The position numbers and the translations under genes are program-made. The notes under the pieces are model-generated. The model was not told the DNA's origin, made no database searches, and saw nothing but the letters and a program-made list of their open reading frames with translations. Below, one piece after another: positions 13,843 through 25,693 of a stretch of 64,000 nucleotides of DNA (positions within the stretch are counted from its first letter, which is position 1; every line of letters begins with the position of its first letter). Origin of the DNA: Apteryx mantelli (taxonomy: Eukaryota > Chordata > Aves > Apterygiformes > Apterygidae); the NCBI RefSeq assembly GCF_036417845.1, contig NC_089985.1, positions 25,750,583 to 25,814,582 on the forward strand, given 5' to 3'.

Positions 13843-15599
13843 CTAGCACTGGTGATGGGTGGGGAAATGAAGTGAAGCACAGTATTAATTCTATCTGTTA
13901 ACTGTGTGAACTCTCAGACTGGTTTGATCCTGTTCAAATTTCTACAGCTATTCTGTTCACTCTGAGACAAAACATCTGCTCTCCTAGAGGTAACATGATA
14001 CAACTCCGAACAAGTGTCATAGGCCGGTGTACCATAATATCCAATGAAATTAACTGTAGTACCAAATGAATTGTAATTTGTGGTAGTAGTGGTACCAAAA
14101 TGGGACATAACTAAGGGCTTTTGTCATGAAGGTATGCAAACATATCTATAAACTTTCTAAATAATTTTTGGTGCAAAAAGTTTGGCTGCTACAACATCCC
14201 CAGAAAGTTCTCAGGGCAAATGAAAGAAAACTTGATTATTCTCCATCCTTCATATGAACTAATATGAACACATTTTGTATATTAAGTTAAAGCTGATTCC
14301 AGCTAGATGTGATTTATGTCAGCTTCATTTATACCAGATGTTCATTAAAAAAAAATTTCTTCATTTGTTTAATATCAACAAGCAGTTCTTGTAGGCTTCC
14401 TTTGACCGTCATAGGCAATTGTATATACTTTCATACGTATATTCGGAACTCATTCACATTGCCCAACATAAAGCTGTGAATACACTGATGTGAAAAAAAT
14501 CCTTCCAAGAAGTCCTGAGGATAGAAATATATTGAGCAGTTCCCAAGGAAGTTGTAGGTTCTCCATTTATGATTGTTTTTTCAAAGCTGGTCGTCAGGCA
14601 CATGTCATATTTTTAAGAGTTTCTAGGCATTTCATACTAAAAATGCTAAAAAACTTGGAGGTATTTCCAACAGCACTCAGTACCGACTGTCATGCCGTTA
14701 GCTGTGCTCTTGTCCATGACAGCAGCTAGTTCACTCTCGAGTCACTGCAGACGTGCCACCATGCCCGCAAGGTGTCCCCGCAGCTGCCCGCTCAGATGGG
14801 CACCAGCCACCTCCTGCAGATGCTGCAACCCAATTTCTGAGGATATGTGTGAACAGTGAAGAACATAATTTCACCCCAAGTTCGTTTGAAATGAAATACT
14901 ATGATTACCCTCCTTGCTGCTTTTATTCATGGATGTACTTCTCCAGGAAGCAGCATAACCAATAATCGTATTTGATTGAATCATAGATACTTAATCCAGT
15001 GGTTACAACCAATTTCTGTCTACTGTTAGCTTTGAACTTCTGTCAGTCTATAAAACATAATGAAGCATTTGTGATCTCATTCTGGTGGGAGAAGTTCCAG
15101 ATCAAAAGGAACTCTTTTGTTTCCTTCGTTTTATTATCTACAGTTTTAATTCTATAGACTATGAACTGCAGGATAAAAATGCTTAATTAACAGTTAGTGA
15201 GCTCTGTTGATTTCAATGAAATCATTAAAGAACTTACTTCAAAGATGCCAGATGGATTATGTTTACAGCTAAATTAGCACTCTCGATCTATTTTTAAGTG
15301 ACCAGCCTTTAAAAATGGATGTATATTTGCAAGAGTAATATGTATATATTGCAAGAGGATAGGCTGTAATAAAATTAAAAGGAATTACAGTTTATTAAAT
15401 CATACTGCTACACAGTATTTTAAACAGAGCATATCTTTTCTCCATTTTGTGAAATTAAAGGTGATCTCTCCTGCCTGCAAATTACATTAACTGACACTTG
15501 TAACCTGTGTAATAAAAAGACTTTGGTTGATTAATAAAAATTCATCTCGAAGGAGATAAATATCCAGAAGACCTTTATCAGGGGGCGGTAGGAGCAGTA

Positions 15600-16090
15600 G
15601 AAACACTCCTGAGACACAGCCCAGTGAAGGTATCTGCAACTTCATTTCCAAGGCGTGAAATCGGATTTCTGTGCGTGGTGTGCACCCTACGCCCAGCCCG
15701 GCGTTCCCAAGCCCCGGACCTCGGCAGCAGCTCAGCTCGCACCGTGCAGGGGGGACGATCGGCCGCCCAGAGCCCGGCTCTCACGGATGGCGAAGGCCTG
15801 AGCCCCATCGGGTCGCGCCAGCTGGGGCGGTGGGGACGGCCGGGCACCCACGTCCTCTCCTGCGCCGGGCATCACTGCCACCTCCCGCAGCTCCCTGTGC
15901 TCTCTCCACAGCTGGCGGACATGGGGACAGGGATGGAGGCCTGGGGGCGAAGCGGCAGGTTTGCAGGGGCACCTGCACCCTCTCCCGGCCCCGGTGCTGA
16001 GCACCGAAACACTCGGACAAACCCGAGCCGTGTCCGCGTAATCGCGGTTCCCCTCACGTGGGACTTCTCGCATGGTGGTGCGTTGCTGCA
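15600..16090. promoter_or_regulatory. Orphan CpG-rich island in intergenic DNA
   Basis: About 450-490 bp of GC-rich sequence with many CpG dinucleotides stands out sharply from AT-rich flanks. Open frames of 140-160 codons run on both strands (for example 15624-16106 + and 15732-16154 -). This is expected where stop codons are rare, and their low-complexity Pro/Arg/Gly content does not look like a protein family. No gene is recognisable next to it. It could be the promoter of an unannotated non-coding RNA or an unmethylated regulatory element; this is inference. Confidence 0.5.
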
Positions 16091-16106
16091 GGAAAATAAT
16101 TCCTAA

Positions 16107-19100
16107 CAGTCTGCCATTATTCCCGCTCACAGGCGTCCTGTTACCCATCTCCATAAACTTTAAATTCAGTATTGAGGCTTTTTAAAGCAAACAAAATAGA
16201 AATAGAGTCACAGAAATGCTCCTTTCATTAGAGTTGTGTTTTTTCAGGTTGCGAGTTGTGTAACAAAGACGAGGGTCACAACGGGGGTAATGCTGAAGGT
16301 GGAGAAATGTGAGAGAAACAGAAGCTTAACACGCAGGGGCAGTTTCCCTTAAGAGCCATTTTTCACAGAGCAGCTTTCCCTAACCTGATCGCTCTTCTAT
16401 GGCAGAACACAGACAAGGGACCACTCGAAGCACCTCAAGACAACTTTGTTCCTGTTTTTAGCTTTTCTTTCGTATTTTTGTGTTGACCTAAAGCCACCAA
16501 AACCAGTTTCCTTTTTAACTAGCTCACAAATGTTGCTATCAAGAACATCAGGAGGAAAAAAATTATTTCTTTTACAATAAAGCAAAATCGCGCACTGCTT
16601 GGGAAAGCGCTTCTTAAAGCCCTGGGCAATGTCAGCCCAGAGTCTCCCATGTCTGTCCTTAACGGGACCGACACAGAGGAAGCAGCCTCTGCGTGAAGAC
16701 CCTTATGTATAAACAGCAGTGGTAAGTTCAGCAGAAACGCATAGCAAGCAGAAAACAAACTGAACGCTCTAAGTCTGGCAGTTACAAATTTGTCCCCCCT
16801 CCTGGCGCGAGCCGGGCAGGGGAGGCGTCCAGCCCGCTCGGGAGGACGGACGGAGGGTGAAGCCTCCGCATGCATGCATACTTTTGGTGCCAACAGGAAT
16901 ATTTTGGTAGAGTAGAGGAGAGTCAGGGTTTTCCAAAACAATCAGCCCAGCAAGCTGGAAAAATTACTTACAAATCTGGCTTGGGACTAGCTGTATCCAA
17001 CTTTTCAAAGAAAGCTTACTGAAAAATTTTAAAGGGCTTTTCCTCCATGCAGGCACAAAATCTGCATGCCCCCACATACCCATAACATAACGTGAGCACG
17101 TGTATAAAGATGACAGGTTGGAGGCACCTAAAGCTTGTAATTAATTAGGCTGAAGTTGCATACATATGCTTGCAATCAAACATCAATTCAAGCACTTACT
17201 GCGGAAGTAGTCTGAAGAACAACTTTAGAAAAATACCAGAAAATTTCCATGTTTACCGGTGCTGAATTGTATGTCTAGTTTACTCACTGTTAATTTTTTT
17301 AAAACTAATTGCTGTTTCTATCATTGCCTCCAAATAACCGGCAGCTCAGCTCCTCTGTTATTGACACATGATAAAGAAAAATCCTCCTGGATTATTATTA
17401 AAAATTATAGTTTAAATTCTTTTATTAAAATTCAAGGGATGTAAAAGCTAGGAGTCATCCATGTTTATTCATGCTGCAGGGTTACCATTTGATAAAACAT
17501 TAATGATTAGAAAGGGCCAGCAGAACTCTATGTCTCTCAGTAGAGGGAAAGCCGCCTGTCCTCGCTAGCTGAACGGGAAGGGTTTGGTGTGACGTGGGAG
17601 CGCAATCGCGTTCAGAAATGCGACAAAAGCAGTTCCGTGGCCAGTGTGACATTTCAGCCGTTCAGATCTTCTCTTCGCCGTGCCTTTATGACGTATCCTC
17701 TGATTTTCCTTCGTATGCCTGAACAGTGGAACTCCATCCCTTCAGAGAGCATAGGACAAATGTAAAAGACTTCTGCCAGGGATGGCAATTTTGACCCTTC
17801 ACTTCAGACAATTAATGACTGTTACTGCTGCTGCAATCTCGGTATAATTTTAAATAACACGGGACATGCCTATTTCCATTAAAAGACTAACTCCAGAGGG
17901 TCCCAGGCTACCAACAACTGGAATCGGCCTCCAAAGGAAGGCTTCTACAGAGATAAATGTGGAGGGTCATCAGAAACCCAAATTAATGTTCTGTATTCCA
18001 TATGTTCCCAGGGCCATCACATTGGACCTCAGCAAATCAGGACCATCAGTTGCAACTTTTCCTTGCTGCCAGAGACCAAACAAAAATTCAAGGAACATGT
18101 TATCCCATTACGAATTGCCATAGCAAGGCAACCCCAGCTGTAATGAAAGGGTACGTTATGTGGGAAGGCGCAGAGCTGCTGCCCTATGGAAAGTTTCCCG
18201 CGCTCCGCATTGAATAGAAAATGGTTTCCTTGGAAAACTGTAAATAAGAGAACATATGGCACAAATTATGCTGTAAGCACTAAAGAAACCTTGAACTGTA
18301 AACAGCCTTTTGGGCTAGACCTTCTTCATAGCTACGTTCTGCTCTCTCTGGCGTAAGCTGATGGCTCCAGTAAATATTATTTTACCAAAACAATTTATTT
18401 TTTAGAATTCTTATGTAAGAAAAGTCACTCTGGCCACATTGCTGGGACAGCCGTCTCTGCAGGTAGGCTACGTGTGCACCACGTGTGGCAGCATGTGTTG
18501 GAGAGCACAGTCACCATCCCAAAACACTGAAAAAAAAGGCTTAGTTGTGCAACAGCAGAAAATGCATAAGCTCCAGCTCTGCTGAAAATAATCAGAAGTC
18601 ATTTTTGTTCAAGCTGGAACTGCATTTATGAGTCAAATATGACTTTCACCAGACATGGATAATACGCTGTGCAGAGGAACCTTTCTCAAATCTCTTAAGC
18701 TATTGCTGATTTTATTCCGCAAATTTTATTCTTGCTCTACCTTGAGTTCCCAGCTGGACTCAGTCAAATAAAGGAACTTGGATAGTGGTTCTGGAGTACT
18801 CTTGATTAGCTAACTGTATCCTACGGTAAGCAGGATCATTACCTGTACTGTGCATTATATTTAAATATACTAGATTTTCGGCAAAATCATTATTAAAATC
18901 TACTAAGCTCAGGGAAGATTTTTTTCCACGGTATTTTTGGAGATCATTCTGTACTAGTAATATTTGTCTAATAAACAGTACAGAATGATTTATGTTGAAG
19001 TTCTTATTGTTTTCAATGATTTAGTCTTATGTTTAGTGAACTTTTTCCATTATTAACTATTATTTATTATGAATAAAAATCTCATACATGGCACAATACT

Positions 19101-22100
19101 TTTATATAATGTTCTGAAAATAAGACTTCTGTTCCCTTTACAAAAAGCTTTACAGTAGAAGAAATTCCTTAGATTTTTGTAACCTGTAGAGATGAATAGA
19201 GAAAAACTTTTTACATCTAAGGTGAGGAAAAAAAGATTTTTTTTAATGCTTAAAAACAAAAAAGCAAATAAGCCAAAATCTTCAGATACTTAAAAATCTG
19301 GTCCCCCCAAACAAGCTATTCATAATTTTAAACATGCTATGAATCTTCTGAAATGGAGTAGGAAGTTAATTTCTCTAGAAAAATAGCAATTAACTTTAAA
19401 AAGAAGTAGCCTAGAAAGCTGACTTTCCATTTTGATGTAAGAGTATGGCTTAATAAAACTAGTAGACAAGAATGATCACTGAATTTTAAATGCATGTATG
19501 AATTTTATAAAATAAAAATTGTGGCAAGTCAAGAGGTCGATCAGATTTTGCAAGTTAAGGTGCTTGTTCTCAGCTTCCATCATACACCTACTGTGAAAAT
19601 TTCACCTACATCATATTATGCATCAGTAACTGTAGACAACAGAACGAGATATGGAATTATCATAGAAGTCTTGAAACTGTGATCTCTTGTTCACTTTGAT
19701 TAAAATGTTTGTATTATTTCTGTCTTCTGTATTTGAAGTTTTTAATTTACTTGTATTTTAATTCTAGGAGACTTAGTCCAAAAGGCGCAACTTGCACTGC
19801 AATGCATCTTTGAAGCGTCATAATTAGGATGATTAATCCAGAGCCTGAGCAAGCTGTAAGGCATAAAATTACTTGTGCCCACCCTCATTCCAGACATGCC
19901 ACATGGTTGACTTTATTGCCATAAGATAATAGCATTTATGTGACTTTTGCATTGCTGATCTCACCATCAGCCTTTGAGACCGTGGTCAGCTTGACTTGTC
20001 CCACCTGCCCTCTGAAAGGCTCTAGGTTGAGAAACGCAACGTTAGCAAGTTTGGGCGTTATGGATATCCAAGCTCCCAGCCTTATGTGCGGGCCGATCTC
20101 AAGTGGGTTGTTGCCACCCCTGAAGGCAGTGATGTTGAGGCCCACCATGCTTCAGCCCTGTCTGCAGCTGCCTACACTAAAATGTCTTGCTGCAAGGGAT
20201 GAAAAGATCAAACAGCTTCTCTCTGGCAGACTGTCCTCGCACATCTGAATTCTCTGCAAGCCACAGAGCCCCCAGGGGCAGGAAAATCTTCATGCCTTGT
20301 GCAGTTTGACGTAGGCCTGCTGCTGGGGCAGGAGGGATGCAGAGGAAGAAAGATGAGGACCAAGATCCCATCTCAGCTGACTTATGCAGCAGCGAATGCT
20401 CTGTAAGGAGATCTGAGCTGTGATTTGAGATTTGAGCTATAGCCCTAGCAGCTATGGATCAACACCCTTTTGAGAATCTCACAGCAGAGCATATTTTATG
20501 GAACACAGACTCATCACGAGAGGCAAGTTGAACGTTTTCCCTCTGTTCGCAGCCATCCCTCATCCATCCAACTGTTGCAAACACGGCTGAGCCTTCAGCA
20601 CTTTGTATGACACTTTGTCTCCCGCAGCTAATGAAGCCGTCGTATCTCTCAAATTTCCCTGCGAAGGCAGGAGGGCATGAACTGGTGGTGCACCCACCAC
20701 AGTTGGGAAGAAAAATGCTGCTTGCAGCTGCTTGCATTCTTGACTTGCACCTGATAAAAAGGAGCATGTTCCTCTGGGATGAAGGCTGCCTCCATGCTGT
20801 ACCTTCTCTGAAAGAAGGGACTTGCATCTCTCATGACAGCCGTCTCCATATGCGCCTCCCAGCAGGGCCTGGGACACCGGTGGCCCAGACCCCTTGGCTG
20901 TGTGGGGAGGACGGGGCCCCGGTGGGGTGGCTGCAGCCAGATGCATGGGGGCCGTGACCCCCCCCAGAGCGCTGCCGGTGTCATGGTGCTTGCGCAGAGG
21001 GACCACGCGGGCACCAGCCGCAGCAGGAGCATCCTCGGAAGCAGCCGGAGATTTAGCAGCAGGTTCTGACGCGTTTTCTCACTCTGACAGTGGTTCATCT
21101 TCTCTCGCTCACATCTGGCAGGTATTTATACACTGCAGAGTGTGGGAAAATCAAAGCTAAACATAGGGATTTAACCCATTTCCCCTAAAGAGGTGAAAAG
21201 TGGGTGTTTAGATATTATCAGGTCTGTAGCTGGCGGTAATATATACAATGTGTAAATCTCCCTGGAGCTGGAGGTACCTGGTGTAGAACGGCCTGATTTG
21301 AAACCCAGCAAGCAGAGCTCAGCAGGTTCATGCTGCTCAATATCACGAGAGACCTGGGGCGGGGGAGAACGGATTTACACAGGAACACAGAAAGTCCGAG
21401 GAGAAGCAATACTACCCCACGTTAAGTACTGTGATGGTCTTTCAATGCACAGGTTCAAAAAGACGCAGGAAAACCCCTCGGGCACAGCTTCTATTGGGCA
21501 CAGCATTTGTTTCAAATTTTATTGAATGCTGCACAGCAGCCTGGCCGGAAAGGAATCTTCAGCTAATTAAGTTTTGATTAATAATGCCATCTTTAATGAG
21601 ACAAACCTGCGTTATCACCAACCACGTGTCCTATTTTCACCCCCGCGCTAGATTTGACAAGGCGAGCTCAGAGTCAGAGGGCGCGCAGGCAAACCTTGCC
21701 TGAGCGGATGCGCCTGAGCCGGCGGCAGCCGAGCGCACAGCATCTCGGGCTCGGGAGGCAGGTGAAGGCAACCCACACAAAATCTCATAACCGTAACACC
21801 CACATGGTTGCTGTTGGCGTGATTCAAAGAGGAGGAGGGCTGCAGGCTACTCATGCCCGGCTCCTGCGGGAACTCCGGCCAGACAGGCTCCCTCTCGCAG
21901 CCGCCGCCTCCTCCTCTTCCTCTTCCTCCTCCTCAGCCCCACCAGCCAACCTCCTTATGCCAATGTATGTATTTGTTTCTCCTAAGTAGCTGCTTTATCA
22001 GCTGAATCTATTTTTAAAGGTGCTAACAGACAGATGTTTGGTACCTCATAAATCAGTCTAGCATAAAGATGGATATGCTTTGCTCAGAAGCGGCGCCTGT

Positions 22101-25100
22101 GCGTTCTTTGCTGGTTCACTCACTTAAATAGGAATGTGCATGCAAATCTCCCAGCAGCTACAGTAAATTGCTGCTGGGCACTTGAACCCCTTCCAGCTTG
22201 CTTTAGAAGTTCAAAGGCCACGTAAATGTATCCTCTTCTATTTTTTATTTTTTTTCCAAAAGCTGGGGTGGGGCAGTTGACTGCTTGGATAGAGCTTTTG
22301 ACCTCCATCTTGGGGCTAACCCCAGCTTTTGAAGGTGCTGTGGATTTGATGAGGGAAGACAATGTAAATAATGTAGGTGTGAACAAGACCTAAAATATAG
22401 ACAGCAGATGACAGATGTTATGGCCCTCTATGCCAGGCACAACCTGGTGAAAGCTCCACCTGGGCTGCATTGCCTCTAATTACAATGATCAGGCTCAGAC
22501 CTACAATTAGCCGCTCTCCCTATATATCCCCCATGTCTGAAGCATGGTGGGCTGCTGCTGAGGTGAGGTTGCTGTGATGTCCCACTGCAGATATGGCTTT
22601 TTTACTTGAGTGAAAGCTGGCCCTGTGCTATTTTGTAAGTAAGGCTGTTATTGTGTGTGCTGGTGGGAGTATCACCTTAATGGGGTCCCTGTGTTTTAAC
22701 TAAGCTGTTACTTTGTTGAATGATGTTTAGTTTTTTGCCCTCCCTTTTGGAGGGCAATGAATGTGCTTACTACATTAGCTTCTGAAAGCTGCTTGACTGA
22801 AGCTGCTAAAGCAGATCCTGCTTGCAGATGTGGGCTTTGAATGCTTTTTGTTCCTCTCTGCCTACTTTTTTCTTCCCTGCTATGGTACATGTATGTGAGT
22901 GTTGGGAAGCTCATTCAGGAATGGCTGTGGAGTTAAATGAATATTTTGCTATCTCAGTGTCCTGCTAGTGCACATGACTGTAGCTGCTGTTGTATATGCA
23001 AATACTGCAAGATGCTGGTACATAGACTTGTGATTGCAGACCTGTGCAAGGGCTTCATTTTGCCCTAGTTTCTCTCTTGTAGTTTTGATATAAAAACAAT
23101 GGAAATAACACAAAGCAATAACTCTGTTTTAAAACTTTGGAAAACATCTGAAAGAGTGCTATGCTTATATTGTGTACACTGTGGCATGCAATATCCTGTT
23201 GTTTTCTGTTCTCTTCATTATAGAAAGTGTGTGAAAGAACTCTTAGATTTTAGTTAGTAAAAAGCAAAGGGGGGGGGGGGGAGCCCAGTACAGACAATAT
23301 GCTGTACCTAGCATTGTTTTTAAAGCCTTCCCATGCACTATCTTGGCCTATAACAAATGTCCATTAGATGAAAGAAAACAACTTTTGCTGCCTGTTGAGG
23401 TGGAATGCAGCTGTGTGCTCTGCTTCCCCTGTTAAAATTGGTCATATTAGGCCACATGTGAGGCCTTCAATTTGTTACAGAACTGACATTCTTTGTTATC
23501 ATGAAACCTTGTGGTCTGTCTCAGCCCATCTCAGATGGGAGAAATTGGCTCCTAGGTGTCTCCAGCGCAGCCTCCTCACCCAGAGGGGTGTGTGGAGCAA
23601 AGTGCCCTTCCCTGTGCTCATCCTGTGCCCGATGTAGTGCTGTGCTGACAGGTGAAGAATTTGGACCTCTGCCTGCTGGAATAAGACCTTGCTTTCCACA
23701 TCCAAAGTGCCTTTACCTCAACCTGCAGCAGGGTGCAAATTGGCTTAAACAACTCAAAGATCTCTCCAGATAGGTCTAATTACCTCAGCTACGTTTTTGG
23801 CTGCTGGTTAGCTCAGGTTGTTGGTACCTGAGAAAATATTGATATATTAACATGGATTTCTTTGTGGATTTTAAAAACAGAATATTTTCACGTGGGTATG
23901 ATACTAAAATACCTTTGTTGCTTTTAAAAGCAAGGTGTTCTTAGTGTATTTCATAATGTGAATGGGCATGAGGGGCTGAATCATCTGCTGAGGCAAATGC
24001 AGGAATAACTGCTCAAGCCAAAGCCATCTTACTTGCTAGTAAGATCACAAAGTTTATCCTGTAAATCATGCACGCTGCTTACAGCTCACAGGGCTTTAAA
24101 GGCCTTGTGTTTTGGTGGCTTGACAAGAAATATTAATGAGTATTTACAGCTCTCAACAGAAAGTGACTTCCTGCAAGACGAGCAATGCGTCGGAGAGAGC
24201 CCGGGTGCCAGTTGGGTGTCCCCACTGTGACCTTCCTCTCCGTCATTCTGCCTTGTCTGCTGTGGTGGGGCAGGCAGCCCAGCACGGCAGCCTCATGAGA
24301 CACGCATTCAGGTTTCTTTCACACCGTTGCAACTGAATAGGCAGCACTTAATGGAAAGATGATTGGATTTGCCCTTCTGAATCCATAGTAAATGAGTTGA
24401 AACACTGGCACCTAGGTGTATCTTAGGACTGCTCATTAACTAGTGTTGACCTTCATCCCCACTCACCCCTGGCAGTGTTTGGATTCACTGAGTTGATAAA
24501 AATTCCTCCTGTGCTCTTGAAAAGGCAAGCAAAATGGTCAATGAAGAACAGTAAAATAGCTGATCTACTAAACCTTAGTAGCACCCCCCCACCCCTTGCG
24601 GGCAATAAAACAAGGGTGAATTTACTCCCTCCTCCCTTGAATTCATCACTTGATGAGAAGCTAATCAAGGAAAGCATTCCCACTGCTTTGGCACGGCAGC
24701 TCCAGTGCTTGCTCCTTCTGGGAGTATTGTTTTGGGAGCCTGGGGAAGGAGAAGTGTGATCTTTGGAGAAAGAGGAGCTCCAAGGGAAGGGGAGCAATCT
24801 GAAACATTGTGCTTTAGTGAAAGGAAGATTGATCTGAAACCATGAAATGCTTACTTAAAGATGGCTTTTCTTGGTAACTGATGTGTACCTTCTGTTTACT
24901 TCCTGCCAAAGAGCCCAAATACACTGTGAAATTCTCCCCTGCAATGCAGTGGGCTTTGTAGGGCTGACCCAGAATTACCTGTCCCAGATGTAGGGTGAAA
25001 TGAGCTAAGTGGCAGGTTTTCCACTGACTCCTGCTCTGTAGCATTGCTATGTCTGGCCTCTGGCTGCCCTGGCTCTGGAGGGAGCCTTCCTGTGGCACGG

Positions 25101-25479
25101 GAGAGGGGCGCCCGCTGCTGTGCAGCCTGCTCCTGTACCTGGGCAGGGGAGAAGTCCAGCCCCTGTTTGCTCTTGATTTAATCACAACTGCCCTCTGTTT
25201 AAATGGGTGTTTTGAAAAAGCAAGGCTTTCGGGAAGAAGGGAAAAAAATGAAAGAGCAGATGGCTTTATCAAATGTGCGATTCCATGTCTGTTTACTCAG
25301 TGCTATTGCCTGCTCTTTTAAGAGTTCAAGTACTTTGGGGGTCACTACCCTGATGTCCTCCCAGTGACAGCACAGGGAACACAGACTTTCCCAGAAGCTC
25401 CAGTGAACTGAACTGGTATCCCATGGCAAACTGGAGTTTTCGGTAAATTACTTAAAAGCTTTCACTAATGGTATTTGAT
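16107..25479. other. Intergenic DNA with scattered GC-rich patches, no gene seen
   Basis: Mostly non-coding sequence. GC- and CpG-richer patches lie at about 16.6-16.87, 17.54-17.65, 20.83-21.1 and 21.64-21.96 kb. A run of 13 G lies at 23269-23281, and a short CTC/CTT-rich tract lies near 21900-21935. Overlapping open frames at 19936-20248 and 20459-21098 occur on both strands and are not recognised. No tRNA, CR1 or other repeat was identified. Confidence 0.5.
21640..21960. promoter_or_regulatory. Small GC/CpG-rich patch
   Basis: A short CpG-rich stretch, including several CGCG and GCGC steps near 21650-21760, is followed by a CCTCCTCCTCTT-type pyrimidine tract near 21900-21935. It could be a regulatory element. 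No gene start is recognisable. Confidence 0.3.
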
Positions 25480-25693
25480 TTGCTCCAGAAGCGGGAAAAC
25501 TTCTTCACTGTGAGGGTGACAGAGCACTGGAACAGGCTGCCCAGAGAGGTTGTGGAGTCTCCTTCTCTGGAGATATTCAAAACCTGCCTGGACACGACCC
25601 TGTGCAACGTGCTCTAGGTGACCCTGCTTGAGCAGGGGGGTTGGACTAGATGATCTCCAGAGGTCCCTTCCAACCTCAACCATTCTGTGATTC
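25480..25693 (+). mobile_element. CR1 LINE, 5'-truncated 3' end
   Basis: Chicken-repeat-1 retrotransposon tail in + orientation. One frame (about 25495-25617) still encodes the end of the CR1 ORF2 protein: [20 protein letters not shown], then ESPSLEIF and [10 protein letters not shown], then TAG. The usual CR1 3' UTR follows, with GGGTTGGACTAGATGATCTC and AGAGGTCCCTTCCAACCTC. It ends in the diagnostic octamer-type terminus ATTCTGTGATTC at about 25682-25693. The reverse transcriptase and 5' end are missing, so it is a dead copy. Little decay suggests a fairly young avian subfamily. Confidence 0.95.

Larger units (their letters stand above)
3701..15560. other. Intergenic AT-rich DNA, no gene seen
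   Basis: About 12 kb of AT-rich DNA between ODF2L and the first GC-rich island. Open frames reach about 110 codons (13179-13511, minus strand), but none shows a recognisable domain or plausible splice structure. Small items inside are a 19-bp tandem duplication at 5062-5099, an AAAAC-type run near 8790-8811, a copy of the dispersed ATTGACTTC-type motif near 12041-12080, and an AT-rich tandem array at 13757-13842. The stretch 5582-5680 faintly resembles a decayed CR1 end but is too divergent to call. Confidence 0.6.

Noticed and set aside
15578..16154. 140-160 codon open frames at the 15.6-16.1 kb island
   Set aside because: Open on both strands with low-complexity composition; no recognisable family or splice structure.
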